Part shown: piece after piece, positions 34,618 through 47,100 of the stretch
Layout: each line of letters opens with the position of its first letter
Numbering within the stretch: the first letter of the stretch is position 1
Assembly: GCA_027924645.1 (NCBI GenBank)
Contig: BSBN01000047.1
Coordinates: forward strand, 3,906,001 to 3,970,000
Length of the DNA stretch: 64,000 bases
Direction: 5' to 3'
Source of the DNA: Cunninghamia lanceolata
Lineage: Eukaryota > Streptophyta > Pinopsida > Cupressales > Cupressaceae
The notes under the pieces: model-generated
Told to the model about the DNA's origin: nothing
The model's input: the letters and a program-made list of their open reading frames with translations, nothing else
Database searches by the model: none
Translations under genes and position numbers: made by a program

Positions 34618-36503
34618 TTTAAAGGTAAATTATGGGATGAGGGCCCACTCCTGTAACAAATAACAAATAAAAAAGGAGACTGCTTCAGACCCGAAAAGGG
34701 GAGCACAAAGGACAATGAGTTGATTGAGGAACAAAGGAAAGGCACAAATAGGCCAACAAAGGCAGCAAGGATCAAAAGATACCCAAGATATCTGGAAGAA
34801 GCAATGATCGACTAAAAGTTGCCCAAGACTGGGTAGGGTCCACAATAAAGAACAGGTTATCAGGCCCATTTGACAGAGCCCTTCCTTCTGATTCTAGTAA
34901 GAAGGGAATCCATGGTCCACTAAGTTCCATCATCCACGATGTCTCACCCTTCTATCCTTAGTTTCTCTGTTTTAGTTTTTTGACCTTTCTTCTTCCCTGG
35001 AATGTTCGGCTTTGAAATCCTTCTCGTTATTTGAGAAATGGAACATTTCCTTATCGAGATGACCACATCATCATGGTCAAAGAAATCAGGGCTCACATCA
35101 TCAAGATCCTCCATAAAGGGTAAGGTGCCCTCAACATCAAAGCGATCACAATCAGAAAGTTGATTGATACCACCGAAATCTTCACGAGGTGGTCTCTGAG
35201 GAGGTGGTTCCATAGGTTTTGTGATATCCACCACATTTTTTTCCTGTAAGACCACCACAGGACTAGTGGTTCCTCCACTAAGTAGATCCATTTGTCTTGA
35301 ACTACACCCAGCAACCTCATTGGAGGTTTGTGGGGGAGGGTTCAAGAAAATCCCATGATTGTGCCAAACAAAGTCTGCATCAGGTTTGCCATCTTTGCGT
35401 ACCCACTTTTTGAGATTCTGAGCTCAAGAACCAGGAGTAGCTTTAGCATTACAACAAGCAATTTTGTGCCCTAATTCGTTGCGCTTGAAGCATCACTCAA
35501 GAAGGCCCTCATAGTTTATGTATTGCAACCATGAGCCTTGTGAAGAGTTTATCCTAACCATATGAGTTAAGGGCTATGAGATGTCAATAATCATACAAAT
35601 TCTGTAAATTCTTCTTGACCTGTTGATTATGTCCTCTTCCATTTTTACAAATTTTCCCACTTGATTGACCATGTTCTCAATGAGCCCAGAATCCTTCATG
35701 ATCATAGGAAGATTGTAGAGAGGTAGCCAGATCATGATGTTGGTAATTTTCACATTTGATGGGTCAAAAAAGGGTCCATGATGCCATATATAGGCTTGTC
35801 TTGCCATAAAACCACAGACCATTCTCTAAGACATACCTGCAACCTACGAGAGAGTGGAAGATGACCAAAAAATGCCATGGTCAAGAAACTCCACTATGGG
35901 AGTCTCCATATTGCACCACCTTTCTCTACACCAGGCTAAAAATCCTTCCACCGAAGGCCATTTCCCCATGCTTCTAAAAATAATGGCTCTAGAGCCAATC
36001 TTCGCAGATAAATCTTTGATGCACTCATCCAAGATGTGTAGATCGATAGGTTCAGGAGCCAAGAAAATTTTTTTCCCCAAGAAAAAAAGCTAAAGAAGGA
36101 TTAGACTGCTGAGAATGAGGCGGAGGTTCTGGAGTTAGGGAGATGTTTTCTCCTATCACACCAAAAGATTGCCTAGCCTTGGCATTGCTATTCAGAACTG
36201 GGTCAGACAGTTCTACCAAAATACGACTCTTACAAAAGTCATTACAGAAATGAAAAGGATTTGGTGCATTTTTGTAGGCGCTATAGTTCTCCAGCACTGG
36301 TCCATCTTTACCTAGATTGGAAGCTTCACCAATGGCGCTTGTCATAGACCACTCCTTTGTAGACGCTTTCAACTATAGGTCTTCATTCTCCTTTGTTTTC
36401 CACTTGCCGGTCTTACCTTTTCACCTGTCACCCTTCGCTTCATGCCCTTCACTACTCGCTTGTCGCCCTTCGTTATTCGTCTGCCACTCCTTGTTGCACG
36501 CCA
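34618..36503 (-). mobile_element. ORF1-only LINE derivative (1.9 kb)
   Basis: A minus-strand insertion with a 19-bp target duplication and a short A tail at its left (3') end. It codes only for a LINE ORF1-type protein; no endonuclease or RT frame is present. After the ORF1 stop (34944) about 320 bases of 3' untranslated sequence lead to the A tail. It inserted into the 3' part of a gypsy relic whose T-rich sequence continues on both sides. The 5' end may be truncated, as the first ATG overlaps the duplication. Confidence 0.72.
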
Positions 36504-36504
36504 T
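34944..36504 (-). pseudogene. LINE ORF1 (DUF4283 plus zinc knuckle), broken
   Basis: The minus frame from 36504 has early stops near 36425 and 36375, then runs to 36052. A one-base shift in an A/T run leads into the next frame (36080 onward). The DUF4283-type block is recognisable by KWPSVEGFLAWCRERW, MVCGFMARQAYIW and NIMIWLPLYNLP, followed by GKFVKMEEDII. A decayed CCHC knuckle (NELGHKIACC) lies near 35470. The acidic and basic C-terminus (34944-35345) ends with a Lys-rich tail. Plant LINE ORF1 proteins of this type bind RNA. At least three further stops interrupt it. Confidence 0.75.
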
Positions 36505-36522
36505 TTATATTTTGTAGTTTTT
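36504..36522. repeat. LINE target duplication, right copy
   Basis: Identical to 34599-34617. Confidence 0.75.
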
Positions 36523-36559
36523 ATGAGTTTTTGACCTTTTTGATTTTTTGTATTTTTAT

Positions 36560-37975
36560 GCTTTATGATTTTTATGATTTTTTTTATGTAATATTTCTTT
36601 AGGTGAAAGACGTTAACCATCTCACTGAAGTCTTGTCCTTTCATGGTGCTTAGGAGGTAGGAAACATTTACGGAATCTTCCTTGATTACATATGGACCTT
36701 GCTATTCCTCATGAAATCTTCTTTTTATTCTGTCTTTTGTTCTTAGTGCTACCCTTTCTGAGCACTAGTTCTCTAATTCTAAATGGACATGTTGGTTCTT
36801 GTTGTTTTGCAAGAATACTTGTACTTTATAGTGAGGTGGGATTGGCATTGATATGCCTGATGATGGGATGAAGTCCAATATAGGGTTTAATAATTTGATA
36901 ACAACTTAGTTAGAAGATCAAATTAATCTTTCATATAAATTTTGACCTCAAGTCTTTCTTGAACACTTTGTAGAAATTGAAATAGTTTGAAGGGAGTTTG
37001 AGGATCCCCGTACTCTTCTGGAGGAACAAAGGTTAAACTTATCTTTCCATTGGGCTCTAGTCTCAAATCCATTGAATATCCAATATAGTTTTTGGGCAAC
37101 TCAAGAATAGTGGGGCGTTCTTCCCTATTGATTACCTATAATTTTTTTTCTTTCTTAAATCTTCCTTCACTCACCTCATCTTTGTCGAATAATCTTTCAA
37201 CCATTTTGATTTGAACTTGGGGTGGTTACCAAGTGTTATTTGATTGCACTGAGGTGGTAGGTAAAGGTTGATTTTGATTGTTAAGAGCTATGAAAGCTCT
37301 GGATGAAACTTATGGATCTTTAGTAGATTCATTATTGATAGAGTTTACATAAAGATGATAACCAAAATCCATCTACATTGGTGGGGTTAGAGGAGTATAA
37401 GATTCACTAGGGGGTGTGAGAAATGTATAAGAGTCATCTAGTACTAGTTGATTGTAAGAATCACTCAACACAATCTCCCTAGGTGGCATTAGAGGAGTGT
37501 ATCCTTCTGACATGTCTTCATCTAAGTCAACAAAGACATCAAGATTGATCCTTGCCAAGTCGATTGTTTTGAATTCAATTAAAGGAGGAGCTTTGTTTGG
37601 TGGATTTGGTTGGAATTATCTTTTCTCATTTTATTCATTTATCACTTTAATGGTGAAGATGTCTAGGGAGAATTGCAAGGACTATCTTGTTCAAGAAGTT
37701 CCATGATTTTTGTCATTGTTTCCTCAGAAACTATCAATTTTTGTCATGATGGTTCCCCTTTTTTGATCATTGTGACTCCAATGTTCATCATTTTTTTTTA
37801 TTCGTTCATTCTTTTGTTTCAACAATAGGACTTGTGGAGTTGGCTATGGTATCACAATTTTTTTGGTTGATAGTTCATAATTGATTGAGATACCATTTTT
37901 TTTGTTTCTTTGTTGCATTAGTCTTCAACATGCTGAATGGCATGGGGTTTGCTTTTGCAACATAGACTTTCCCAA
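36560..37975 (-). pseudogene. Gypsy relic B, pol 3' part, deleted
   Basis: Minus strand. The end of a gypsy pol is seen near 36700-36580: MKGQDFSEMVNVFHLKKYY, a typical C-terminal tail after integrase. Upstream, 37558-37373 holds a proline-rich linker with repeated YTPLTPP and YTFLTPP words. RT, RNase H and integrase cores are largely missing, so an internal deletion is inferred. At 37975 it is cut by copia 2 and resumes at 57540. Confidence 0.6.
37971..37975. repeat. Target duplication CCCAA, left copy
   Basis: CCCAA before the copia 2 LTR, matching 57535-57539. Confidence 0.88.
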
Positions 37976-39452
37976 TGTTGAAATGCACCAGAAAACTAAG
38001 AGGGGGGGCGAATCAATTGTCCCTAAAACTTTGAACACTTATGAGCATCAACACATCAAACACTTATTTACTGTTATTCAGATTTAACCATGTAAACATG
38101 AAATAAGAGGCTCAACACAATAACACAATCAACACCAGATTTTTTACATGGAAAACCCTATAAAGGAAAAACCACGGTGGGTGTTAGCCCACAAAGATAT
38201 ATATGTTATAACAATACCAAAAAATAGAGGCTCACTGCCTTAGGGCTTACTGCCCAAAATGCTCACTACAAAAGTTGAGGCTCACTGCCAAGAACAACTC
38301 ACTGCCAAGGATGGCTCACTGCTAAGGGTGGCTCACTGCCAAAGAATGGTGAACTGATTTGGTGGCATCTACTCCATGCCTGAGTTTAGTTCCATTGAAG
38401 CACAGTATAACTCCTCTTCTCTGCTCTTCTTACACTTCTTACCTTATCTTTTCATTTTAAGGACTTCTTTTTCATGGCTACATTACATGTTTTTATACAC
38501 TTCATCAACCTTGGAATGTACATCAAGGTTGGCATTACATTCATCAACCATTGGAACAATCTCCAAGGTTGACATTACATACATACATAGAAATAGGTCT
38601 AGACCTAAACAAGATTGGCTAAGGAAAAGATGTATGTAGATCATGTTATGCCTTAGCTGGGACTCGAATGCAATCTTCCATGCCATGACACACTTCCACA
38701 ATATTCAATGCATCTCTGCAAGAAGTGAAAACAACTAAGTCGGCCAAGACTGGTGTTAACACTGGATCTTCAAAGAACAGACTTCATCCATGATCCAAAT
38801 TTCTCTTTACGAACTAGCCCAAAGGTAGGAACACAATCAAGAGACATCCACAAGCACATAGTATTCACCAGAAACAACCGCATAATCTCTAACCATTCTG
38901 CCAAGAAGATTCTTCAAACTGAAGCACATAAACAACACTGTCAACTACTGTCATAGAGAAAAGATAGCTTGCGGACCACCAAATCATGAGCCATTGGAGT
39001 TGAAGGTACTTATCAACACTAAAAACTTAATTCCAAAACCACAGACCAAAATACTTCAATACAGAGGAATATGGAGCAAAGTACTTTCTCCCTGTCACCA
39101 TTGAATGCACAGAAAAACAATTTTTACTCTGGTGAACAAAACTCTCTCAAATCTTCATACCGAAGGCTCAAACTTGAGAAATAGAATCTTCAGACATGCC
39201 TCTAAATAAATTCCAATCCATAGGCAAAGATATTCATTCTATAGGAAATGTGGAGTAATCTATTGGGTTGTTCTTCAATAAATAGAGATACTCTACAACA
39301 CACTATTTTCACCGAAGGAACAAATTTTCTCAAAAGCACTTGGAAACTCAATATCAGAATCACTTACTCATTATCTACAACACTAGAAAGCATCAAAATC
39401 AAGAGCACAGTTGACACCAATGACAACACCGATTAGGTACATACTTGCAACA
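37976..39452 (-). repeat. 3' LTR of copia 2 (1477 bp)
   Basis: Plus-strand ends TGTTGAAATGC and CTTGCAACA. It is 88 bp longer than the other LTR, mainly through extra GGCTCACTGCC repeats at 38227-38345. Confidence 0.9.
38227..38345. repeat. GGCTCACTGCCAAG short tandem repeat
   Basis: About seven imperfect copies of a 16-22 base unit around CTCACTGCC. The partner LTR has only one copy (near 56410). Confidence 0.85.
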
Positions 39453-39780
39453 ATCTAGCCCTTTGTCATTGATGGCAACATATGATGTGAAAAACTGTAA
39501 AGACCATCAAGACAAGATTCTCCCTCTTTCTCTTTACACATCTACACTCTTTCTCCCCCTGAGTTTTTCACATGATTTCTCTCCCCCTTTGACATCAATG
39601 GCAAAGGGAACATACTTACATTCTGCTGCTATGATCAGACTGAAAATTTTGTTATCAATACTTACTGTTTATTATCAGAAACCATCTAGCTACTCCCCCT
39701 GAGAGGTAGCTCTCAAAACATCAATCCAGATTAATGAATGAGGCTCTAAGCTTCACTAGATTGATGCATTCTCATGCATC

Positions 39781-41218
39781 TTAGTTCAGAGCAGGAGGGG
39801 TAATAACCCCTATCTTTTCCCTGAGATACTCAAAGGTATCGTTAGGCATAGGCTTAGTGAAAATGTCTGCAATATGGTCCTTTGTAGACACATATTCCAC
39901 CTTGACTTCATTCTCTAACACATTTTCTCTCAAAAAGTGATACCTTATAGATATATGCTTTGTTCTTGAGTGCATCACTAGATTTTTGGAAATGTTTATG
40001 GCACTTGTATTGTCACAAAAGATTGCAATTGGATCTTCATATACAACTCTTATGTATTTCAAAGTCTACTTCATCCATAACACTTGAGTGCAACAACATG
40101 CTACTACAATATAATCTACTTCTGCAGTAGATAAGGAAATTGAATCTTGTTTTTTGCTCAACCATGAAACCAATCTATTACCCAAGAAGAAATCACTTCC
40201 ACTTGTACTTTTCCTATCATCAACATCTTCGGCCCAATCTGCATCTGTATATGCACTGAGAGTGAAATCATTATCTTTTGGATACCATAAGCCATGATCT
40301 GATGTGCCTTTCAAATACCTCAAGATTCTTTAATTGCCATCACATGAGACTCTCTAGGATCCTCTTGAAATCTTGCTACAAGACAAAATGCATGCATTAT
40401 ATCAGGTTTGGATTGAGTTAGATAAAGTAATCCTCTAGTCATGGATCTATACCTTTTCTGATTAGTCTTAGGTGATTCATCATTTTTACTCAACTTGTAA
40501 CCAATCACCATGGGAGTACATACTAGTTTAGAGTCCTCCATTCCAAACTTCTTCAACAATAATTTCACATACTTAAGATTGGGATATGAAGATTCCTTTA
40601 TCTGATTGAGTAACTTACAGATCTAAAAAGAAATTCATCTCACCAAACATAGACATCTCAAACTCTTTTTGCATTTCACTAGCAAATTTCATGCACATAC
40701 CTTCATTGCCTCCAAAGATAATGTCATCAACAAAGACTTCAACAATCAAAATTTGATCACCATTAATCTTGAAATAGAGATTACTGTTAGCACTACCTTT
40801 ATTGAACCCTAATTGCAATAAGTACTTATCCAACCTTGCATACCAGGCTCTGGGAGCTTGCTTGAGTCCATAAAAAGCTTTCTTCAACTTGCACACCATA
40901 TCACCTTGGTCTAATAACTGAAATCCTTCCGGTTACTCAATGTAAACTTCCTCTTCCAACTCACCATTTAGAAATGTAGACTTCGCATCCATCTGATATA
41001 GTTTGAAATCTTTGTGAGTTGCAAATGCCAGAAATACTTTGATTGCTTCAATCTGAGCCACTGGAGCAAAAGTCTCTTCAAAATCTATTCCTTAAATTTG
41101 AGAATATCCTTTGCACACAAGCCTTTCTTTGTTCCTTACAACTTCTCCATTTTCATTTAGCTTGTTCTTGAAAACCCATTTGGTTCCAATAACATTTTTA
41201 TCAATAGGTCTAGGAACT
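39781..41218 (-). pseudogene. copia 2 reverse transcriptase and RNase H
   Basis: Minus strand, in pieces. RT start is near 41200 with [18 protein letters not shown] sequence, the KKAFYGLKQAPRAWY block near 40880 and the active site FVDDIIFGG near 40730. RNase H follows: YTDADWAEDVDDRKSTSG near 40250, SWLSKKQDSISLSTAEVDY, and the end block FCDNTSAINISKN to KPMPND near 39830. Stops lie at 40615, 40320, 40066 and others. The protein continues on the far side of the Tat-like insertion at 53487. Confidence 0.9.
41214..41218. repeat. Target duplication GAACT, left copy
   Basis: GAACT before the Tat-like LTR, matching 53482-53486. Confidence 0.93.
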
Positions 41219-41916
41219 TGTTAGCACTTATTTTGACCTGGGGTTGATTTGTCATGATCAGGAGGTTTCTTCATCTGAAGCCTTCATCTTCTTGCCCATT
41301 TTTTCTAAGTGTTGGACCTCCTCAGCGTTTTTCAGCTACAGCATCATATTTTCCTGAGGAGGAGGTCGTCATCATCATCTTGTCTTCGATGATGATCTTC
41401 ATCAGCATGTTCTTCGTCGGCTTGTTTTTCTCATCGTCATCATCATATTTCAACTGTCGGGTGATATTTGGATATCATCCTGATGATACTGGTGAGCTAC
41501 AGTGCGCCCTCAGTTGCTTGCGAGGGTGATTTTTCAAGTATCCGGTGATCTTCCGAATATCACCTTGCTCAAACATGATGATGATGTTGCCCCATTATCT
41601 TGAAGGGGTTATTCTCTAAGTGTTCGACCTAACTTGTTTTTTCCTAAGGGTCGTCATCATCATGATATTTCCAGTTATCATCCTGCTGCTTGTGGAGGTC
41701 ATCATATTTTCTGCCTTCATGATATTTCGCCGGGGTGATATTTTTATCATCGAGTGATCTTGGTTATGATCATCCTGATGATGATGTTGAAGAGTTCTAA
41801 GTGCGACCCGATATTCACCAGGGTCATCATATTTTGAACGTCAGGATGATCTTAGTCAATATCATCCTGATGATGTTGTATCACTTCTTGTTCTTTGTTT
41901 CTCATCCCGATAATGC

Positions 41917-42512
41917 TGACGTCATCCGTATATCAGGGTGATATTTTTCTTTCTGCCTATCTGCATCATGATATTCCGAAGGAAGGGGTGATATTTTCAT
42001 ATCACCCGGATATATGTTTGCTCGAGCATCATGATGATGCTGATATCAAGGAGATATCCGCCTGCCGGCTTCGCGCATTATCTACTGGGGGTGATCTTTT
42101 CAAGCAGCATCATCATATTCAGTTATCGCCCCGATCTTATAGAGGAGCTACAGTGCGACCTGATATTTGAGCATCAGGAGGATATTTCCAAATATCCGGT
42201 TGTCTTCCGAATATCATGATGATGTTAATATGATGATGACATCATCAAGGTCCGCGGGGGTCATATTTCTAACAACTGATCATCTTGAAGAGACCTCCTG
42301 ATATTTGCAAATATGATGATGACGTCATCCGGATATGAGGAGGTGCACAGTAGGCAGATATGATGATGACGTCAGCAGTATATGATGATGACGTCATCAG
42401 GATGTTCATCGGCCAGACTTATGTTATAAGCTCAGCAGGAGGATGCTCCTCCGAAGGATCAGGTTGTGCCGATTATCATGAAGGGTGTATTTCAAATATC
42501 ATGATGACGTCA
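41917..42512 (+). promoter_or_regulatory. TGACGTCA cluster in 5' LTR U3
   Basis: Exact TGACGTCA at 41917, 42320, 42367, 42389 and 42505, plus TGACATCA at 42237 where the other LTR keeps TGACGTCA. This palindrome is the core site of plant bZIP factors of the TGA type. The last site is about 113 bases upstream of the TATA box. Binding is inference. Confidence 0.6.
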
Positions 42513-42624
42513 GGGTGATATTTCAAACAACAGGATATCATGCTGCTGGAGGATGATGATGATGAAGTCTATACTAGTGTCGTCAGGAGCAAAAGCACCG
42601 ACATGATATATGCTCATGACCTAG

Positions 42625-42633
42625 TATATAAAG
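42625..42633 (+). promoter_or_regulatory. TATA box of 5' LTR
   Basis: TATATAAAG in a GC-richer setting, 1.3 kb before the LTR end. It is the best TATA match in the LTR and is unchanged in the 3' LTR. Confidence 0.6.
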
Positions 42634-43951
42634 TGTTATTGGGTCATCGCGGGGTGCATGTGGGATATTGATATCCTGCACTTTCAAACATCATGATGAT
42701 GAATCTCGGCGGGAAATGTTTGCGATAGTCAGTATGATGTTCTTCCCAAGGCCGCAGGTTGGTGCGCCATTAATGGCGATTGTTGCAGAGGTATGGGCGA
42801 TGGCGTGGGTCGATCCTGTACCTGACTGAAGATGTACATCAGCGGATGGTGGCGCAGGGCTCGAGAAATATTCCTGTCTCCTCCCCTACCTGCTGCATTC
42901 AAGTTTGGGCGCCAATCTGGTTGTGTTTGAGCGCCATTTTCATGATACTGTGTATCTGGCGAAATTTTGGTCAACATTGCAATTAATTGCTGAGCACCTA
43001 CCTGGCTGTTATAAGCAGGTGGTCTTGCTCATTTGAAAGGTTGTTGAAAGTTGATGATTTTGGCTCTGTAATGCATAACAAGCTGATCTGGTTGCTCTGT
43101 ACAGCTTACCTGTGAGTTTATGTATCTCCTGTTGTTTGTTTTTGGCATGAACCCACTGATTTCATGATTAAACTTATATGAGAAATGCTGTTTGGCATGT
43201 GTTGTGTTAATTCTGTCTCCAGTATTGCATGTATTCTTCTTCTGAATCTAGATGTTTGGTAATGTTTAGATTCTAGAGCATAGAATTCCTATGTTGACTG
43301 TCTGATCTTTTAACTTCTACTCAAGGGGTAGATTAAACTGTTTTCAGGTTGAACATTGGGAGGGATATACTGCAGTAGGGATACCATAAGTAGAGATAAC
43401 CTAACACTCTGTATTGGGAGATGCCTGTAAGGCAGGTATCACACATATCCCCTTGAAATCCAGTTTTAGTTGTTCATGCTGATCATTCACAGGTGTATGT
43501 CTACTGACTCCAGGCCCTGGATAGGCACCAATCATGCTTTGTTTTGTGTTATAACCATATCCATCTTTGCATCCACACTTAAACTCCAAAGCAAAATCTA
43601 AAACCAACATTAGGACTTTAGAGTTAGTTTTAGGAACCTCAGTCCTCTGTCTACAACTGCAAATAGGCCCAAAGCTAGCCCCTTTGCCCTTATCTTTCAG
43701 TTTTGGTCTACTTACAGGAGGACTCATCTGCTTTCTGTCAACATCCCAGCCTTGCATGCATATCCTCATGGATGTTGAGTAGGGAATACCCCCTAGGTCT
43801 TGCAGAGCCTGAAGAAGAAGAGGAGATAAAATATAGAGTCTATCTCCTACACTGTTGACCCCCTGGCCCAGAGATCCTGTTGATCACTGATGGCTACCTT
43901 GTAGGGAAATCTGGGAATAAGCATCCAGTCTGGGAAAAAGTCAACAGAAAT

Positions 43952-43969
43952 TGGCGACTCTGCTGGGGA
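43952..43969 (+). other. Primer binding site of Tat-like element
   Basis: TGGCGACTCTGCTGGGGA, five bases after the LTR; identical to the site at 794-811 on the other strand. Confidence 0.85.
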
Positions 43970-44152
43970 TTGAGAAATAAAAGTACTATCTAATCATCTC
44001 CAGTGATATATATGTGACCCATCTGAGTTAGCAACAGTAATCTACTCCGCTGGGGAACCTTGTGAAAGAACCCTGGTTTTCAGAAGAAAACAGTTCCTAG
44101 TAATAGGTGGCGACTCCGAAGTAATCTCCCAACCGGTCAAAGGTAAATTTAT

Positions 44153-47100
44153 ATGCAGGGGAGAAGATCCCAACAAAATCCTCTATTTGAAGAGTTACCA
44201 TTAACAAAAAGACTGATGTATAGAAGAAAGGGAACTGTCTCAGCTAGTCATGAGAGCTCCCCCAGAAAAAGCGATGAGGTACAAGATAACCCTAGGCCAT
44301 CAGGACAGCATGCTCCTTATTTTTCAAGTGCAGAAGCTGATATCCAAGGTGCATATGAGAGGCAACAGGGTGGTAGTATGAGAATGAGGTCAGAGGTGTT
44401 CCAAGAACGCCCTTTTCTAGACCCAAGTGAAAGGTTTGAAGAGGCAGAGTCTCTGAGGGATGACGAAGATGATGACCTAAATGGTATGAGACCGTCTACC
44501 TCCAGACCTAAGGATGAATAGCTAGCTGAAGAAATCAAAAGTCTAAGAGCAGAATTAGAATACCTACAAGCCATGAAAATCAGAGATGATATACAGCAGA
44601 AAGTGCAAGCCTTGAGAACTGCCCAAAATAATTCAGTTCCTACCTTAGAAAATGCAAATATGCAAAGACATCAGCAAAGATATGAAATGCAACATCAGCA
44701 TCATGATGACAGACAAAATGTGAATGATGCTAGGATACCACTGAACCATGCAGGAAACCAGAATGCAAACAGAAATGTTAATGTTAATCAGCCAAACAGA
44801 CAGCCTATGCAGCTAGATAGATTCAGGCAGCTGGTGTTTGATGGCATTCCTGGGTATCCTAACCCCATTGACAAGCATCTGAGGCTGCAAGTGCCTAAGT
44901 TTTCAGGAAACAACACAGTGTCAGGAGAAGATCATCTAAAGGCCTTCCAAAATGTCATGGATAATTTTGAGGTTGAGCATGAGGACGTTTTCATGAAGTC
45001 ATTCATGCAATCCTTAATAGATGAGGCAAGAGAATGGTACAGGAATCTGCCTGATCGGAGCATATCATCATGGGATGATTTTAAGAGGATGTTCAAGGAG
45101 CAATATGGTGATAAAACTGACCCTAGCTTCTTTGTAAATGAGTTCACCAGTATCACAAAAGGGTCAAATGAGCAGGTTGCAGACTTTAATGCCAGATTTA
45201 CTAAAGTGTTGAACAAACTGCCACATCACATGAGGCCAAATGAACCAATGTGCATAATTTTGTACATCAATGCCTTTGATGCAAAGACTGCATATGGACT
45301 GAGAGATAAAGGTCCTGCCACTCTCAGGGATGCTTTCAGAATTGCAGTAAATATTGAAAACAATAGGAAAACATCAGGCAAGACAAATAGAAGGGATGAT
45401 GTAAAAATTCTGCAGAATCCAAATAAGCCTCAGAACACTCAAGGTAGTACATCTGCTCCTGAAGATAAGATAGACAAACTGGCAAATGTTGTTAAGGACC
45501 TGAGCTATAGATTAGCTAGAAGTGAAAAAGGGATGGGTCCTGATAGGCAAGTCTATCAAAGGCAGGAAAAGAGGCCATCATTACATGATATGCCTTATAA
45601 CACCAATTGGCATGATGGTAAGCCTGTATATCCACGTAACAACACAAATCAGAGGGCTCAACATGCCAAGGAAACTCTTGATCCCCTGAATAAAACTATA
45701 AATATTGCTGATGATGCTCCGTGGTGTATAATCTGTCAGATGCCACATTCACAGTCACAGTGCATGATTGCCCAATCTTTGTATGATAATGCTACATCTT
45801 GTAATGAGTGCAATGAGCCACATCATGTGCAGGATGATGATGTTAACATGATGTCCATAGGTAATGGATATACTCTTTATGATGCTGATGACAATACAGA
45901 TCATCAAGTTCAGGCCTGCCAACAATCCCCATATGATGAAGATCATGAGGATAATTATGTGTATGCTCAGAACTCACACAATTTTCTGAGTAACCTACAA
46001 CGACCTTCTGATGAGGAAATCAGAGCCTTCACAGCTACAGCAGTTGCTCAGGTCAAGAGCAACTACAATCTCAGAGGTAGAAATCAAGTAGGCAGCTCAC
46101 ATCAGCCAGAGGATATTTCTGCAGGTCAGCTGATGCATGGTCATAAAGGAACTGAACCACAAAAAAGGCAGTGGGTAAATAACAAGCAGAACTTTAGATA
46201 CAGAGCAGGTCATGAATTTCAAGGACCAGAAAACAAAACCCCTCAGGCTGAAGATCAAAGTAGAGGTTCCCAAGACAAGAATGATGATCAGGGAACTATG
46301 AAAATGAAAACTAAATCAGCTCAGGATAAAAGCAAGATTGTGGAGCAAGCTACAACTGTTGTACAAAACTATGCTCCATTTGATATAGCCCAGATCCTCT
46401 CCCAGGTAAAGGTCTCTGTTCCACTTATGGAACTCATGAAAGTGGAAGAGATCAAGAATAGGACAATATCCCTAATCTCAGGGGTACCTTTTCAAGCTAA
46501 ACAAAGTGATCAGACCCAGGGTGAGAAACAGGTCATGTGCAATGAAGAAGATGAGACTCCTGAAGTCTATTTAGTAATGACCATGACAAAGTGTCCTTCA
46601 CAGGTGGAACCATTTTATGTTTCCCTGGTTATAAATGGTAAAATAATTAGAAATTGTATGCTTGACTCTGGAGCATCCACAAATGTCATGCCTTTGGCTA
46701 TCATGCAGCAAACTGGACTAAAGATTGACAAGGCATGTGGAAAGTGTTATGCTATGGATGCCAGAGAGGTACCAGTTATTGGAATCATGAAGGATGTAGA
46801 TTTCAAACTGGCAGCATTTCCTGAAAAGAAATATAAGATGAATATAATAGTGGTTGACATCAAGCCACAGTATGGTATGCTGCTGTCAAGAAGATGGGCA
46901 GCACTAATAGGTGGAAGTATGCAGCTGGACCTGTCATATGCCATGATTCCAATGAATGGCAGGGATGTCAAGCTAATTAGAGAGCAAAGATCATCAGAGA
47001 TAGTGGAAGACCAAGAAGCAAATGAACAGATATGCTTTGTAGACACTGACTGTGATAACTTCAAGGTTGTCTCAGATGATGCAGAAGACAAAAAGAAAAA

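Larger units (their letters stand above)
41219..43946 (+). repeat. 5' LTR of Tat-like element (2728 bp)
   Basis: TGTTAGCAC...GTCAACA. Aligns base for base with 50754-53481 at an offset of 9535. U3 is rich in GATGATGAC, CATCATGATG and GATATTT words; the R/U5 side contains the 3' half similar to 817-2100 on the other strand. Confidence 0.95.

Noticed and set aside
41254..42219. Open frames in the LTR (91, 91 and 62 residues), repeated unchanged at 50789-51754
   Set aside because: They are conserved only because the two LTRs are nearly identical. The translation is driven by GATGATGAC and GATATTT words and has no protein-like features.
42301..42520. Regularly repeated ATGATGACGTCATC units considered as a CRISPR-like array
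   Set aside because: The sequence is a plant LTR; units are irregularly spaced and lie in a U3 promoter region.
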